Notes under the pieces: model-generated | The model's input: only the letters and a program-made list of their open reading frames with translations | The model's database searches: none | Told to the model about the DNA's origin: nothing | Program-made: the position numbers and the translations under genes | In this document: piece by piece, positions 11,031 to 21,483 of the stretch | Numbering within the stretch: position 1 is the stretch's first letter | How the letters are laid out: the number at the start of each line of letters is the position of its first letter | Origin: Metallyticus violacea | Lineage: Eukaryota > Arthropoda > Insecta > Mantodea > Metallyticidae | Assembly: GCA_030762175.1 (NCBI GenBank) | Contig: CM060831.1 | Location: 81,793,501 to 81,857,500 of the forward strand | Direction: 5' to 3' | DNA: 64,000 bases

Positions 11031-11630
11031 TCAGTAGTTTAATTTCCGGTTTTTGGTCCAAAAGTGAGCTGCTACTGCTGATTTATCCACCTGTTTAAAC
11101 CAAATATTCCTAAAATGTTCTTTCCTTCGAATTTCCAAATTTCTTTTTATTTTGCCTATGTAGCTCTGTTCCCAATCTGCACATTTTATTTCATAAATTC
11201 CTGATTTCTGTTCTGCTGGTATGGAGTCTTTTACTGTGCAACCTAATAAATTCTTGATGCTGTATCTGTTCTTTAGCGCTAACATTATCCCATGTTCTTT
11301 AAAGAATTTCTTGAACTTGTTGTGGTAAATTGGATGGTAGGTGAAACTTGTGAATTTGTATTCTTCTTTTGCATTTTTCAGTGTTAAGACTTCCCTTATC
11401 CCTTTTTGTCTTTTAGATTTATTGATAATTTTTATCACTGTGTCTTTGTTGAAACCATTGATTATAGCTGTCTTTATTATTTGTTTGTATTCTATTTTGT
11501 ACTCTGCCTCTGTGAGTGGAATATTCATCAATCTGTGTGCCAAACTGTGAAAAACTGCATATTTATGTGGAATGGGGTTTTTCACAGTTTGGCACACAGA
11601 TTGATGAATATTCCACATGAAAAACCCCAT
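11031..11630 (-). pseudogene. PLE C-terminal region with GIY-YIG endonuclease, left arm
   Basis: The frame covers the end of the reverse transcriptase (HSLAHRLMNIPLTEAEY, then KRQKGIREV) and a GIY-YIG nuclease: SGIYEIKC near residue 140, then SYIGKIKRNLEIRRKEHFR and SAVAAHFW. These are the hallmarks of endonuclease-positive PLEs. The catalytic RT core is absent, so the copy cannot move by itself. The first residues read through the palindrome centre. A stop comes before the usual C-terminus. Confidence 0.8.
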
Positions 11631-12357
11631 TCCACATAAATATGCAGTTTTTCACAGTTTGGCACACAGATTGATGAATATTCCACTCACAGAGGCAGAG
11701 TACAAAATAGAATACAAACAAATAATAAAGACAGCTATAATCAATGGTTTCAACAAAGACACAGTGATAAAAATTATCAATAAATCTAAAAGACAAAAAG
11801 GGATAAGGGAAGTCTTAACACTGAAAAATGCAAAAGAAGAATACAAATTCACAAGTTTCACCTACCATCCAATTTACCACAACAAGTTCAAGAAATTCTT
11901 CAAAGAACATGGGATAATGTTAGCCCCAAAGAACAGATACAGCATCAAGAATTTATTAGGTTGCACAGTAAAAGACTCCATACCAACAGAACAGAAATCA
12001 GGAATTTACGAAATAAAATGTGCAGATTGGGAACAGAGCTACATAGGCAAAATAAAAAGAAATTTGGAAATTCGAAGGAAAGAACATTTTAGGAATATTC
12101 GGTTTAAACAGGTGGATAAATCAGCAGGAGCAGCTCACTTTTGGACCAAAAACTATGAAATAAAACCAGGAATAAAACTGCTGAAACATCTTTACAGCCC
12201 ATTGGAGTTATCCACTTGGGAAAAAATTTTCATATTAAAAAATAGAGAAAATCTAATGAATTTTGAGTTTTCTCCTATGGATGAGCTCAGCAATTTCCTA
12301 CTTCAACCAACAGAAACCACCACAGGAACATGTTTGTTCAGCCATAGTTTCGAATAA
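11617..12357 (+). pseudogene. PLE C-terminal region with GIY-YIG endonuclease, right arm
   Basis: Mirror image of the left arm with only a few substitutions (for example LAPKNR for LALKNR and SAGAAHFW for SAVAAHFW). The frame runs further, through KPGIKLLKHL, STWEKIFILKNRENLMNF and FSPMDELSNFLL, to a proper stop. This is the intact C-terminal half of a PLE protein without its RT palm. Strong conservation between arms implies recent origin or conversion. Confidence 0.8.
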
Positions 12358-12372
12358 TGGCAGTTCAGTGAG

Positions 12373-12412
12373 CAACTGAAGATGGGAGAGATTCTCCTGA
12401 AGCGCGTCTTAC
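12373..12412 (+). ncRNA. Hammerhead ribozyme motif, right arm, damaged
   Basis: CTGAAGA core and helix II GGGAG/CTCCT, but GAAA has become GAAG, so cleavage is expected to be impaired. The left-arm partner keeps GAAA. Confidence 0.6.
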
Positions 12413-12984
12413 TTTAGTGTAAGTGAATGGAGTTTAGTGTAAAAAAATTAATACCTAAGTATAGGTTATATTACCATTCCATTGTCAACAGCTTCGTAAG
12501 TACAATATTTGTACACTGCTGTTGTTCTGAGACTGTTAGTTCCAAAATAATTTATGGTTACAGCCACAAAACAGATTTGACAGAACGCTACTCCTCTTGC
12601 AGTATGAAGCTTAATAATCCCACCAATTTTCTTCTCACCTTTCACTTAAATCAATCAGTTTGCTTAAAGCACTTTGCACATTACTCAGTGAAAGGTATCA
12701 AGTGTTGGAGTTAATTCAAAGAAGAAGGCTCAATAGCAAAGAAACACAACTTCACTTTCATTCTTAGTTTGCCTGAAACAACAGCTGAAATTCCATCTGC
12801 CACCGCATTAAAAATTACATAAACAACCAATTTATGAAAATCTATTTTTTCCAAAAGGGGTATCAATGGATTGCACAAAATCAATAACATTTTATATACT
12901 ACTATACAAATATTAAATGCAACTGTTATTGCACTGAAGATGCATATTTACATTGCATCATATATTATTTTCATTATGATGATA

Positions 12985-13403
12985 GTCAGTCCTGGTGGTG
13001 TAGTGGTAACCATACTTGCCTACTAAACCCAAGATCACTGGTTCGATCCCAGTTAGGATCGATGGATTTTTTAAGGTGTAAAAATTCTAGGTATGGCTAA
13101 TCCAAGATCATGGGTTTGATGGTTTTTTTTCAGGTATAAAATCCAAGGTATGGCTAACCCAAGATTGTGGGTTCGATCGCGACCAGGATCGATGCTTTTT
13201 TTCAGGTGTAAAAATCCCAGGTATGGCTTCCTTCAGAATGGGAAATAAAGCAGTGGCCTGTGTTGTATAGTTATGGCAGGATAAAGAACCTCAAGGCTGA
13301 AAAAAGAGGCCTCTGAGCAAAATTTGTTGGCCATTTCATGCCCTGATTTGAATGGGATGCTAATGACCTGAGATTATACAAAGCGTCTGTAAATAAAACA
13401 AAT
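12985..13403 (+). repeat. SINE-A with triplicated head segment
   Basis: Starts with the tRNA-like head (box A TGGTGTAGTGG near 12,994). The stretch from CCCAAGAT through box B, GGATCGATGG, the T-run and AGGTATGGCTAA occurs three times (about 13,026-13,098, 13,099-13,158 and 13,159 on) before the normal body and AAATAAAACAAAT tail. The second unit is shortened. Confidence 0.9.
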
Positions 13404-14224
13404 CAACATCATTATAACACAAGTATATTTATTATACAATGGGAGAACCAGTCGAAATCCCTCATTCTTTGTTTTGTTAGCTACAAAAGAAAAATAATTA
13501 AGTTCAAATAACTTAAATATTGTATTGTAAGAACATTACAAAAAAATAATTACGATTTCAGGAATAAATTGAAATATTTATTTTGCTAGGAGTTTATGAA
13601 CCTCCTAAAATACACAAACCAGGCAAGAGTATGTGTGCATTAATTGTCAAAATAAATGCAAAACCTAGAATTTGGCAAAAAATAATTAGAACTATGGAAC
13701 AATTTGAAGGCTGAAGCATCATCAATTCTTATCAATTGGTGGAAAATATTAACAATCCTGTGATTTTTGCCAGATGATTCATTTGTTCCTTTTAAAGTTA
13801 CATCTTGTACTAGCCATTCAAAACAAAGACTGCTCCTTAAATTACAGAAATAGCTTAAAAGTACTAACTTAACGGTAAATAAAATTGACAATTACACCTT
13901 TCTCACAAAATTGTGCATACAGCAAAACTTCATGTTTAATGGACGCTTTTACCAATAAAAACTTTGGCTTGGTTCCAATTTTTGGCAAATTTATTCATGA
14001 GTACAGTGCCAATGCATTTCCATCTATTTTTAAAATATGGTTTCTCTATGTGGATGAAATATTTACAATTGTATCAAAATAAAAAAATGAAATAAAACTA
14101 ACAAAAAAATATAAAGATAAGATGCCTAAAATTGTTACATCTGCAAGACCACGGATATAAGTTCACAATAGAAATTAAGGAGGAAGGATGTTCTACCCTT
14201 TTGGACCTTAAAATCTTAACAAGA

Positions 14225-14480
14225 AACAACGTTAAAATGTAAAATGGAAGTTGCACTGTGAAACCAATCATATAATTGATGTTATTATATGATTTAGTTG
14301 AACTACACACTCTTAATACTTCACTTACTTGTCATAATATACAGAACTGGGTTTGAGAACATTTTATCATCATCAGCCAGCCCAAAATTCACCTGTCATA
14401 TAATTCGGTTCTATATATTATGACAAGTAAGTGAAGCATTAAGAGTATGTAGTTCAACTAAATCATACAATAATACCAAT
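14225..14480. mobile_element. Hammerhead fold-back element in PLE gene, copy 1
   Basis: Tail (TTGCACTGTGAAACC), left arm (GTTGAACTACACACTC...CACTTACTTG), loop with a minus-strand ribozyme relic, then the inverse arm. The intact 12-bp target duplication is clearer in the sister at 43,867-44,144; here the left duplicate is altered. Confidence 0.7.
14345..14386 (-). ncRNA. Hammerhead ribozyme relic
   Basis: Core CTGATGA is intact and TGG precedes it, but the GAAA block reads CAAA and the palindrome has decayed to ACCCAGT. Confidence 0.45.
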
Positions 14481-14752
14481 TATAACATATTTTCATTTAG
14501 TATACATAGGAAATCCACACATACAGATAATCACAAAAAGAATAATAGCTTCGAACCTAAACCATACCAACATGCCATTGCAAAAAGCCTTGCTCATAAA
14601 TTACTGAACATCCCACTCAAAAGGAAGAATATACAGCAAAATAACTGTGCATGATTAATACTGCCCTCGACAATCGATTCAACCATTCGTTAGAAGTGCA
14701 GAATACCAAAAGACTTAAAATCACTGCTATTCTATACAAGATAAAGAACATA

Positions 14753-15007
14753 AGATTTAAAAAATTCATATACCATCATCCAAAGCAACAGGGCATTCAT
14801 GAAAATATTTCAAAATATTTTATATTAAGTTTGATGTTAAGATTTAAAAAATTCAAATACCATCCAAAGCAACAGGGCATTCATGAAAATATTTCAAAAT
14901 ATTTTATATTAAGTTTGATGTTAAGATTTAAAAAATTCAAATACCATCCAAAGCAACAGGGCATTAATGAAAATATTTCAAAATATTTTACATTAAGTTT
15001 GATGTTA
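14753..15007 (+). repeat. In-frame tandem triplication in PLE relic
   Basis: Units 14,753-14,839 (87 bp), 14,840-14,923 (84 bp) and 14,924-15,007 (84 bp) are almost identical, each encoding about 28 residues starting RFKKFKYHPKQQGI. Copy 2 has a single unit (44,391-44,475), so this arose after the block duplicated. Confidence 0.9.
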
Positions 15008-15723
15008 TGTGGCTGTATAAAATAAATTTAACGTAGGGAACATCAGGAACCTTTAGAACAGATCTATAAAAAATATTATTCGGCCCAACAAAAAGTCAGG
15101 GGTGTATCAGATATATCCTTTGGATTGTGGTCAGATATATATAAGCAGAACAATCAGAAATTTGGAGACAAGGACAAAAGAACATTTTAGAAATGTAAGA
15201 TATAAACAGGTGAATATATCGGTAGTTGCTTGGACATACAATCATTACATTACAAAAGAAATCAAACTATTAAAAGCTATCAACAATTCCAGGGAATTAG
15301 CAAATTGGGAAGAGATAATTCATTTTAAAGAATAAGCATCCTCTTATGAATTTTGACATCCCACCAAATTTTGAGTTGCCTTTTAAGGACACCACTATAA
15401 AATAATTTAGAGTAGGGTACTCATTTGGGCAGATCTGCAGTTGTTCAGATATGGCAACAGAAGAGCAATGACACAGTAAACTGAAGATCTGCGGTTCAAA
15501 TACCATTTGTTACCTCAAAAATGTTTCAATCTGTCACCAATTTCAAACCTTAGACTGACACATTTAAAATATAGATAATATACACAATACTAGCCATTAA
15601 TCCCATTATATGGTAATAGCATACTTAACTCTGAAATAACAGAATTCCAGTTAACTAATGGCAAGAATACACAAATGAGTCAGTATTCCATGATACTAAA
15701 ACTTCACTAACTGTATAATTCTT

Positions 15724-15763
15724 CAGAACATGTTTCAAGAGCATTCGCTCTCATCTTCAGCTG
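15724..15763 (-). ncRNA. Hammerhead ribozyme, intact core
   Basis: Helix I CAG/CTG, core CTGAAGA, helix II AGAGC-GAAT-GCTCT, GAAA, palindromic helix III ACATGT, then T at the cleavage site. All conserved core bases are present. It sits in the 3' terminal region of the PLE, as PLE hammerheads do. Confidence 0.8.
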
Positions 15764-16540
15764 GGGACTGACTAACCCTGGCAGGCAACGTAGTGAGTGA
15801 CCTCTGGTGGTTCCATAGATAACGAAACAGGAAGTCCATTGGTGGAATGTCAAACTTCATAACTTTATGTTTATTTTTTAAAATATAATCTTTTCCCATA
15901 TTGCCAATTCCTTGGAATTGGGTGGTAGCTTTTAACAGTTTGGCTTCTTCTGCAATGTCATGATCGTAATCCAAAAGTGATCTGCAACCGCCAATTTTTC
16001 CACTTGTGTATATCTTACATTTCTGAAGTGTTCTTTGGTCCTTTTCTCCACATTTCATAGTTTTGCCTATAAATCTATCTGATACACTCCTGCCTTTTTA
16101 CTGGGTGGAATAACGTCTTTTATGGTGGTGTTCAGAAGCTTTCTAATACTAAATTTATTTTGTGCTGCCAAACAAATATCATAATTTTTAAAAACCATGC
16201 CCATTTTTATTGAGGATAGAGTTGTGGTGTTTTTAATATCTTTCTGTCTTTCGAAATATCTCATCTTCTTATTAACTAAAGAGTTGCTGAATCCATTGTT
16301 GAGGGCTGTTTTGATGATATAACAGTATTCTGCTGAATACTCTTCTTTGTTGAGTGGGATGCTTACCAATCTATGGACAAGACTGTTTATAATGGCATGT
16401 TGGTGTGGTTTTGGGTTGAAACTGTTATTCTTTATATGATTATCTGTATGAGTAGGTTTCCTATATATGCCAAATGAAATTCTGTTGTTTCTCCTGTATA
16501 TTTTTAGGTCCAAAAATGGTAAATAACCATTTTTCTCCAA
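15735..16540 (-). pseudogene. PLE thumb and GIY-YIG region (two frames)
   Basis: Frame 16,067-16,540 gives GYLPFLDLKIYRRNNRISF, GIYRKPTHTDNHIK, HSLVHRLVSIPLNKEEY and ends in KAGVYQIDL, the first nuclease motif (GVY in place of GIY). After a frameshift 15,735-16,058 continues with KCGEKDQRTLQKC, KAT...GNMGKDYILKNKH and FLFRYLWNH. The YIG half lies around the frameshift and is not intact. Confidence 0.75.
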
Positions 16541-16583
16541 TTCATAGTGAATTTAACATTTTGGTCCTGCAAATTTAGTAATT

Positions 16584-17042
16584 TTAGGGCATCTTCTGTT
16601 TGCTTTTTTTTGGTACTATTGCCAGTATGTTATCCATATAACGAAACCATGCTTTGAAGGTGAAAGGAAATGCCATAATAATGTGTGTTTCTACAGCACT
16701 TGTGAATAAATTTGCCAGAAATGGAGAAAGAGGGTTACCCATAGCTAAGCCAGAAATTTGTTGGTAAATTTTCCCATTGAATGTAAAAAAGTTTTGGTTT
16801 ATGCACAATTTTGTGAGATTGGTATAATCCTCAATTTCCTCTACTCTTACATTCATACTTTTTTGCCAATTCTGGAGATTTAGGAGCAGTGTTTTTGTAG
16901 GAATACTAGCAAACAAAGATGCGATATCAAAAGAGACCAAGGCATCATTTGGCAAAATCCACTCATTATTAAATTGGTCCACAAGTTCATATGAATTAGC
17001 AATACTTCTATTTTGTTCTAAAGATGCAAATTTCTTTACCAA
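16584..17042 (-). pseudogene. PLE reverse transcriptase palm fragment
   Basis: Contains DALVSFDIASLFASIPTK (motif A, FDI), SGLAMGNPLSPFLANLFT (motif B) and AWFRYMDNILAIVPKKSKQ, where the usual YVDD catalytic motif is YMDN, so the active site is lost. The upstream N-terminal part is missing by 5' truncation. It joins the thumb and nuclease frames on the same strand below it. Confidence 0.8.
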
Positions 17043-17278
17043 CCACTAGGCCAAATTGTAGGTTGGTGAATTGATGTTGTTGATTATTTAGTGTCACCAA
17101 ATACTGACTCATTTGTATATTTAACAACTTCACTCTTCCTTACTTCTTTTAAGATTACAAGTAATGGCAAGAACTTCAAACCATAGTGAAGCAAGAAACT
17201 GGCTGTAATAATACTTATGCTTTAAATATTATTTGGAATCGAACACAATGAAATACTCATTAATAATCTCTTCAGAGC

Positions 17279-17350
17279 CTTTTTTTTTTTTTTGATTAGT
17301 GTGTAATGCCCGTTTTTACTACTGAGGCACTACAGGCAGCTCTTCAGAGC
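17279..17350 (-). repeat. SINE-B 3' stub
   Basis: A T-run followed by GATTAGTGTGTAATGCCCG and ACTACTGAGGCACTACAGGCAG, the outer part of SINE-B, then unrelated sequence. The head is missing. Confidence 0.7.
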
Positions 17351-17674
17351 TGGATATATAGAACAACCTTTATGGTTTCACTTAAATGAGATTTACTGGG
17401 ACACATGGCTGTTAAACGACTGTTGGATCATTCGTAGAAGCTGGGTTGACTCTGGTGTTCTAATGATAAACTTAAATAAAGTGCTGTCTGCTTCTGGGAT
17501 ATAAAAATTCATAAGGTTATACTCATGTTTTCTTAATATAAATCTTTTCCCATATTAAAATATAATTAAAATGTAAATTAGAACTTGCACAGTGAAGCTA
17601 ATCATATAATTGATATCATTGAATGATTCAGTTGAACTACACACTCTTAAGGCTTCATTTACTTTTCATAATGT

Positions 17675-17716
17675 ATGGAATCGGTTTCCAGAACATTTAG
17701 TTCCCATCTTCAGCCA
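17675..17716 (-). ncRNA. Hammerhead ribozyme motif
   Basis: TGG, CTGAAGA, helix II GAAC/GTTC, GAAA, then ACCGAT (one change from the family palindrome ACCGGT), T, and CCA closing helix I. Confidence 0.7.
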
Positions 17717-17838
17717 GGCCAAAGTTCAACTGTCAGATCATTCATTCAGCTGTGGGAATGTGCTTTCTGCTCTGGTGGCAGTGTGATAATCTTATAGTGT
17801 TTTCATCTCCAGAAGTGTCAAATTTTATTAGACTGTCT

Positions 17839-18148
17839 TTATATTTGTATGTATATTTTGTCCCAGGTTGCTAGTTCCATAGGTCCTTGTACTAATTTTA
17901 ATAATTTTGCTTTATTCATTATGTCAAGTCCAAAAATGATGTGCTTTGCTGATTTCTCTATTTGCTTATACTTTATATTCCTGAAATGTTCTTTTAACTG
18001 TATGCCTGTTTCTCTTTGTTTTTCCAATGTAGATTTTTTCACATTCTGCACAATTTATTTTGTAAAAACCTTTTTCCTCTTGTGGAATACTGCCATTAAC
18101 ATTTTCTATCGGCAAGTTTTTAACATTAAATCTATTAATCTTTGCCAA
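17839..18148 (-). pseudogene. PLE GIY-YIG nuclease (frameshifted)
   Basis: EEKGFYKINCAECEKIYIGKTKRN (written here as two motifs, GFYKINC and IYIGKTKRN) with a CAEC cysteine pair, then in the next frame RETGIQLKEHFRNIKYKQIEKSA and MELATWDKIYIQI. Both signature motifs remain, but one frameshift separates them. Confidence 0.75.
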
Positions 18149-18513
18149 CCTGATATTAAAATCTTTAAGAATATTCTGAAAATTTTCTGTAGCCCATGGA
18201 TGATATGTGAATGTTTTAAAAATTAGCTCATCTTTTCTTGTTGAAAGTGTTGTGGTTTCTTTGATATGTTTTTGTCTCTTGAATTTCTACACCTTTTTAT
18301 GTACTAGTTCTTTTTAAAACTATTTTTAACAGCTGTTTCTTCTATTTGTTTGTATTCATTAAAATATTCTTCTTTGCTGATTTGCAGGTTAACTAGCCGG
18401 TGTGTTAAACTGTTGATAACTGCATGTTTGTCAGAATTGATGTGATTATCAGCGTGTGTTCTTTATGTATATTCCAAATTCCAGATTTCCTTGACATTTC
18501 ATTATTTTAATAT

Positions 18514-19020
18514 CTAAGGAGGCAACATGTTATCTGTTTCGAATGTAAATGAAATGTTTTTCTCTTGTATATTCAAAAGTTTTAAGGAATCATCAATGAG
18601 CTTTTTGTTAACTATGGCAAATATATCGTCTACACATCTGTACCATACCTTAAATATGTAAGGAAAAGCTGTGTTTACATGTGTTTCAAATCTACTCATG
18701 AAGAGGTTAGCTAGAAATGGAGATAAGGGGCTGCCCATTGTAAGTCCTGCTTGTTGTTTATAAATTTTTTCAAAGAAAAATAGGCTTGGTTTATGCAAAT
18801 TTCTGTGAGTTTGATGTATTCTTTTGTGTGTTTATCCTTAATTCCACTTGTTTTAACCCAATCATGTAGATAAATTAGGAATTTTTCTTTTGGTATGCTT
18901 GGAAACAGAGATTCTACGTCCAAAGATATTAAGAGTGTCAGAGGGATGTAGTTTTATGTCCTTAATTTTTTCTATTAACTGACATGAATTGTGTCTACTC
19001 CTGTTTTGAAATTTAGGTAA
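18514..19020 (-). pseudogene. PLE reverse transcriptase palm
   Basis: DVESLFPSIPKEKFLIYL (motif A), LTMGSPLSPFLANLFMSR (motif B) and VWYRCVDDIFAIVNKK. The catalytic pair of aspartates (CVDD) is kept, unlike the other PLE copies here. A single frameshift near 18,780 breaks the frame, and truncation removes residues before motif A. Confidence 0.8.
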
Positions 19021-19429
19021 TTGAATCTATTAGCTAACCATTTTGCTAAATAGTAAGATAAAGTATTGATGTTGTTAATGATAGGATACATACCATTACC
19101 TTTCTCATATGTTTAGTTCTTTTAGTTGCGGGACACTTTTTAATTACTTGATGCCTTTTTCTATTTCATGGTTTTCATTCCAAAAATGTGCTGCCACAGC
19201 TGATTTATCTATTTGTTTGTAACGGCTGTTTCTGCAATGACCCTTAACCTAATGCCTTTATTTCTCTTTGTCTTCCCCAAATAGTATTTTTACATTTGTA
19301 AACTTTTAAAATTGTAAAATTTTAAAATTATAAAGATTTTTTTAGGACTGTCAAAAACTGCATGTAGGAAAGACAAAGAGAAACATATGCATTAGGTTGA
19401 GGTAACACTGTAGAAACCTCCATTACAAA

Positions 19430-19645
19430 CTTGTGGAAAAATCTACATTCCATCTGTTAAACTGAGAAACTTCATCCGTGCAATGAAATTCATCCAATGA
19501 ATAGCATAAATCATCAGTCCAGGCATATTTTGCAGGCCTGGAGAAATATGACTTTTATGATGGGATAAAGGTTTTGAAATATCACTGGACAAAGTGCATT
19601 ACGGGAGCAGGGACTGTGTTGCAATAAATAATTATTTCAGAAAGC
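19430..19645 (+). pseudogene. Mariner transposase C-terminal relic, copy 1
   Basis: Clearer in copy 2 (45,740-45,960). The pieces are NEELKSSLQAYFADQEKYDFYDGIK, split by frameshifts, and WTKCITGAG, matching the mariner C-terminal pattern FF-DGI-KL--RW-KCI---GDYVE. Only the last quarter of the gene remains. Confidence 0.55.
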
Positions 19646-20147
19646 AATGCTGTCATTATGTGCTTCATTTTGAATACTGTTCAAATGACACTCATAAACA
19701 GAGTCTTAGTGTACACTCCCACAGAAGAACCAGTAGTTCATTTATTGTACTTATTTTGTTTATAGTAGATCCTCTTAGATGATCACCTGTTATGGAATTT
19801 TCAGTTTTGCATAATATTTTATGACTTACAACACGGAAACTCCATTAAGTTGTACATGTTTACTAAATGCAAAAATTTATGATTTTCATTACCTTAACTG
19901 GAGAGAAACCAAAAATTCTTGCACAAAATAAAATACTTGCCAAAATGGTTTTCTAAATAAAATCAGTGAAAAAGAATGCAACTAAAAAGTAGCAATAAAA
20001 TTAATCATCTTATACTACTACTACAGGAAGACCACATGTATTATTTGTGCTTGAAGTACAGCTTTAAAGTGTTACTCTATCACTATGAATTTTCTTTTAT
20101 ATGTAACCTTAGTTCAGTTTAGAAATGAAAGGTATTAAGATGATGTT

Positions 20148-20410
20148 TTTTTTTGAATAGTGTTTAATGCCAGTCTTTACTACTGAGGCACCACAGGCAG
20201 AGGACAATAATAATACACAAGATGAAATGATATACGCGGAAAGGATATCCAGGCCTAAGTTTAGGGTACGCCCTTGCATTTGCCACTTATGAGGACTGAG
20301 GAAAACCTGGAAAAAACCTCAGTCAGGGAGGATGGTCCCGGCAGGTTTTGAACCCCAGACCTCCTGCTCACAAGTCTGCATTTTAACGATGTCAACCACC
20401 CATGGTAGTT
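20148..20410 (-). repeat. SINE-B
   Basis: Full outline: T-run and AATAGTGTTTAATGCC at the left end, TGAGGACTGAGGAAAACCTGG, and at the right the head with box B GGTTCAAAACC-like (damaged) and GTTGACATCGTTAA. The same insertion is at 46,425 in copy 2. Confidence 0.85.
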
Positions 20411-20419
20411 AAAGATGGT

Positions 20420-21140
20420 GGGGCATTTTGTTTCAACCAGACATTGATGTGTCATATCAAAATCTAATGACCTTAGTATATGAACATCCTATGGATATTA
20501 TTCAACTTACCCTGTATCAGTAGCTGGTAAATTAAATTCCTCAATTTTAATCTTCCAATCTAAATCTTGGACAGACCATTTCTCCTCCTATGACAAATGA
20601 GTTTTAGTATAAAAATGCTAACATCATATTAACATGAGTGTATGAATTAAACAACGATATTTCCACAAACAATGGTTATTTTAATCAATTAGCTAACACC
20701 TAGACTTTGGTCTTTAACTTATCAGCAATTATCAACTGGAATTTCCTGAAAACTTGGATTTGGCAACACATAGTTTCTACAAATAAAAAATTCCTTATTT
20801 CTAGGCTACTTATTTGCCTCCACATTTATCAAAATAGAGGTTAACAAATAACAAACTGAAAAATTTCCAAAAATTAAGGAATACAAAAACTAAGTTCTCC
20901 CATACCTTAACCACCTGGTTATATATATGTAAAGGACTTCTAAAATAGATAATTATTTTTACAACTGTGTGTGCTCTCAAGTTTCTTCCTTAAACTACCC
21001 ATAAACTATGCCATACTTTTCGTAAAAATTTCCCAATCTTGTTTATTTTCTCTACCCTTATTTGTATGAACATTTTAACTGCCGCTATTATCTTGTTGTA
21101 GTTTGTCCCATTTTTATCTGAGTTACTGTCACTCCACTTT
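20420..21140 (-). pseudogene. Probable LINE-derived segment, heavily decayed
   Basis: Shared with 46,700-47,440. The minus strand shows short peptide pieces without a definite motif. Tied to the LINE relic to the right only by position. Confidence 0.3.
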
Positions 21141-21147
21141 GTTAACA

Positions 21148-21460
21148 TTTCATATTCTTAAAATGTAAATTGGAACTTGCACAGTGAAGCTGATCATATT
21201 AAATTGACATCATTGTATGATTCAGTTGAACTACACACTCTTACAGCTTCACTTACTTTTCATAAATGTATGGAACCGGTTTTGAGAACATTTAGTTTCC
21301 ATCTTCAGCTAAGCTAAAGTTCAACTGTTGGATCAATCAACAATCAAACATTAACAAATGTTCTCAAAACCGGTTCCATACATTTATGAAAAGTGAGTGA
21401 AGCTTAAAGAGTGTGTAGTTCAACTGAATCATACAATGATATCAATTAACTTCACATTCT
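21148..21460. mobile_element. Head-to-head hammerhead element, ACCGGT family
   Basis: About 290 bp between TTTCATATTCT (21,148) and CTTCACATTCT (21,450), an imperfect target duplication. Copy 2 shows the empty site TTTCACATTCT near 47,433. Tail (GGAACTTGCACAGTGAAGC), arm, loop, inverse arm ending GATATCAATTAA. A second, truncated ribozyme half (TTCTCAAAACCGGTTCC) lies in the right arm. Confidence 0.75.
21271..21311 (-). ncRNA. Hammerhead ribozyme motif
   Basis: CTGAAGA core, helix II GAAAC/GTTCTC-like, GAAA changed to AAAA, palindrome ACCGGT, CC. The lost G at the GAAA block should weaken catalysis. Confidence 0.6.
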
Positions 21461-21483
21461 ATTGAACAATTCACTTTCCCAAA

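Larger units (their letters stand above)
10735..12520. mobile_element. Fold-back PLE composite with 12-bp target duplication
   Basis: The same TTGTACACTGCT flanks both ends (10,735-10,746 and 12,509-12,520). Inside, arm 10,747-11,584 is the reverse complement of 11,618-12,469, each carrying the 3' half of a PLE gene and a hammerhead motif. The 33-bp spacer (11,585-11,617) is a further copy of sequence already in both arms. A 39-bp tail (12,470-12,508, CCATTGTCAACAGCTTCG) follows only the right arm. The single duplication says the pair arrived as one event. Copy 2 lacks it. Confidence 0.85.
13437..15420 (+). pseudogene. PLE relic, RT plus GIY-YIG, copy 1
   Basis: In order: a YEPPKIHKPGKS-like RT block (about 13,590), LTKLCIQQNF-FNGRFYQ, FKIWFLYVDEIFTIVSK with the catalytic YVDD changed to YVDE (about 14,030-14,085), an inserted hammerhead element at 14,225-14,480, the thumb region, an in-frame triplication, then CGQIYISRTIRNLETRTKEHFRN, the GIY-YIG middle with YIG changed to YIS (about 15,127). 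Multiple stops and frameshifts. Counterpart at 43,060-44,870. Confidence 0.75.
15656..17173 (-). mobile_element. PLE insertion with perfect 12-bp target duplication
   Basis: TAATGGCAAGAA flanks both sides (15,656-15,667 and 17,162-17,173). Copy 2 has the unfilled site near 45,119 (ACTAATAGCAACAGCTTC). The 1,494-bp insert reads on the minus strand: RT fragment, thumb, GIY-YIG, hammerhead. Both termini carry an inverted ACAAATGAGTCAGTATT. Young, but with some frameshifts. Confidence 0.85.
17546..19110 (-). mobile_element. PLE insertion with 10-bp target duplication
   Basis: TTTCCCATAT (17,546-17,555) and TTTCTCATAT (19,101-19,110) flank 1,545 bp. Copy 2 holds the empty site TTTCCCATAT at 45,425-45,434, giving direct proof of insertion after duplication. 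Order on the minus strand: RT, thumb, GIY-YIG, hammerhead, then a terminal region whose tail has CTTGCACAGTGAAGC. The 5' part of the RT is truncated. Confidence 0.85.

Noticed and set aside
11341..11861. Mirror-image frames around the palindrome centre
   Set aside because: Antisense shadows of the PLE nuclease frames in the two arms.
14753..15007. CRISPR-like array
   Set aside because: Units are contiguous without spacers and encode PLE protein sequence; the genome is eukaryotic.
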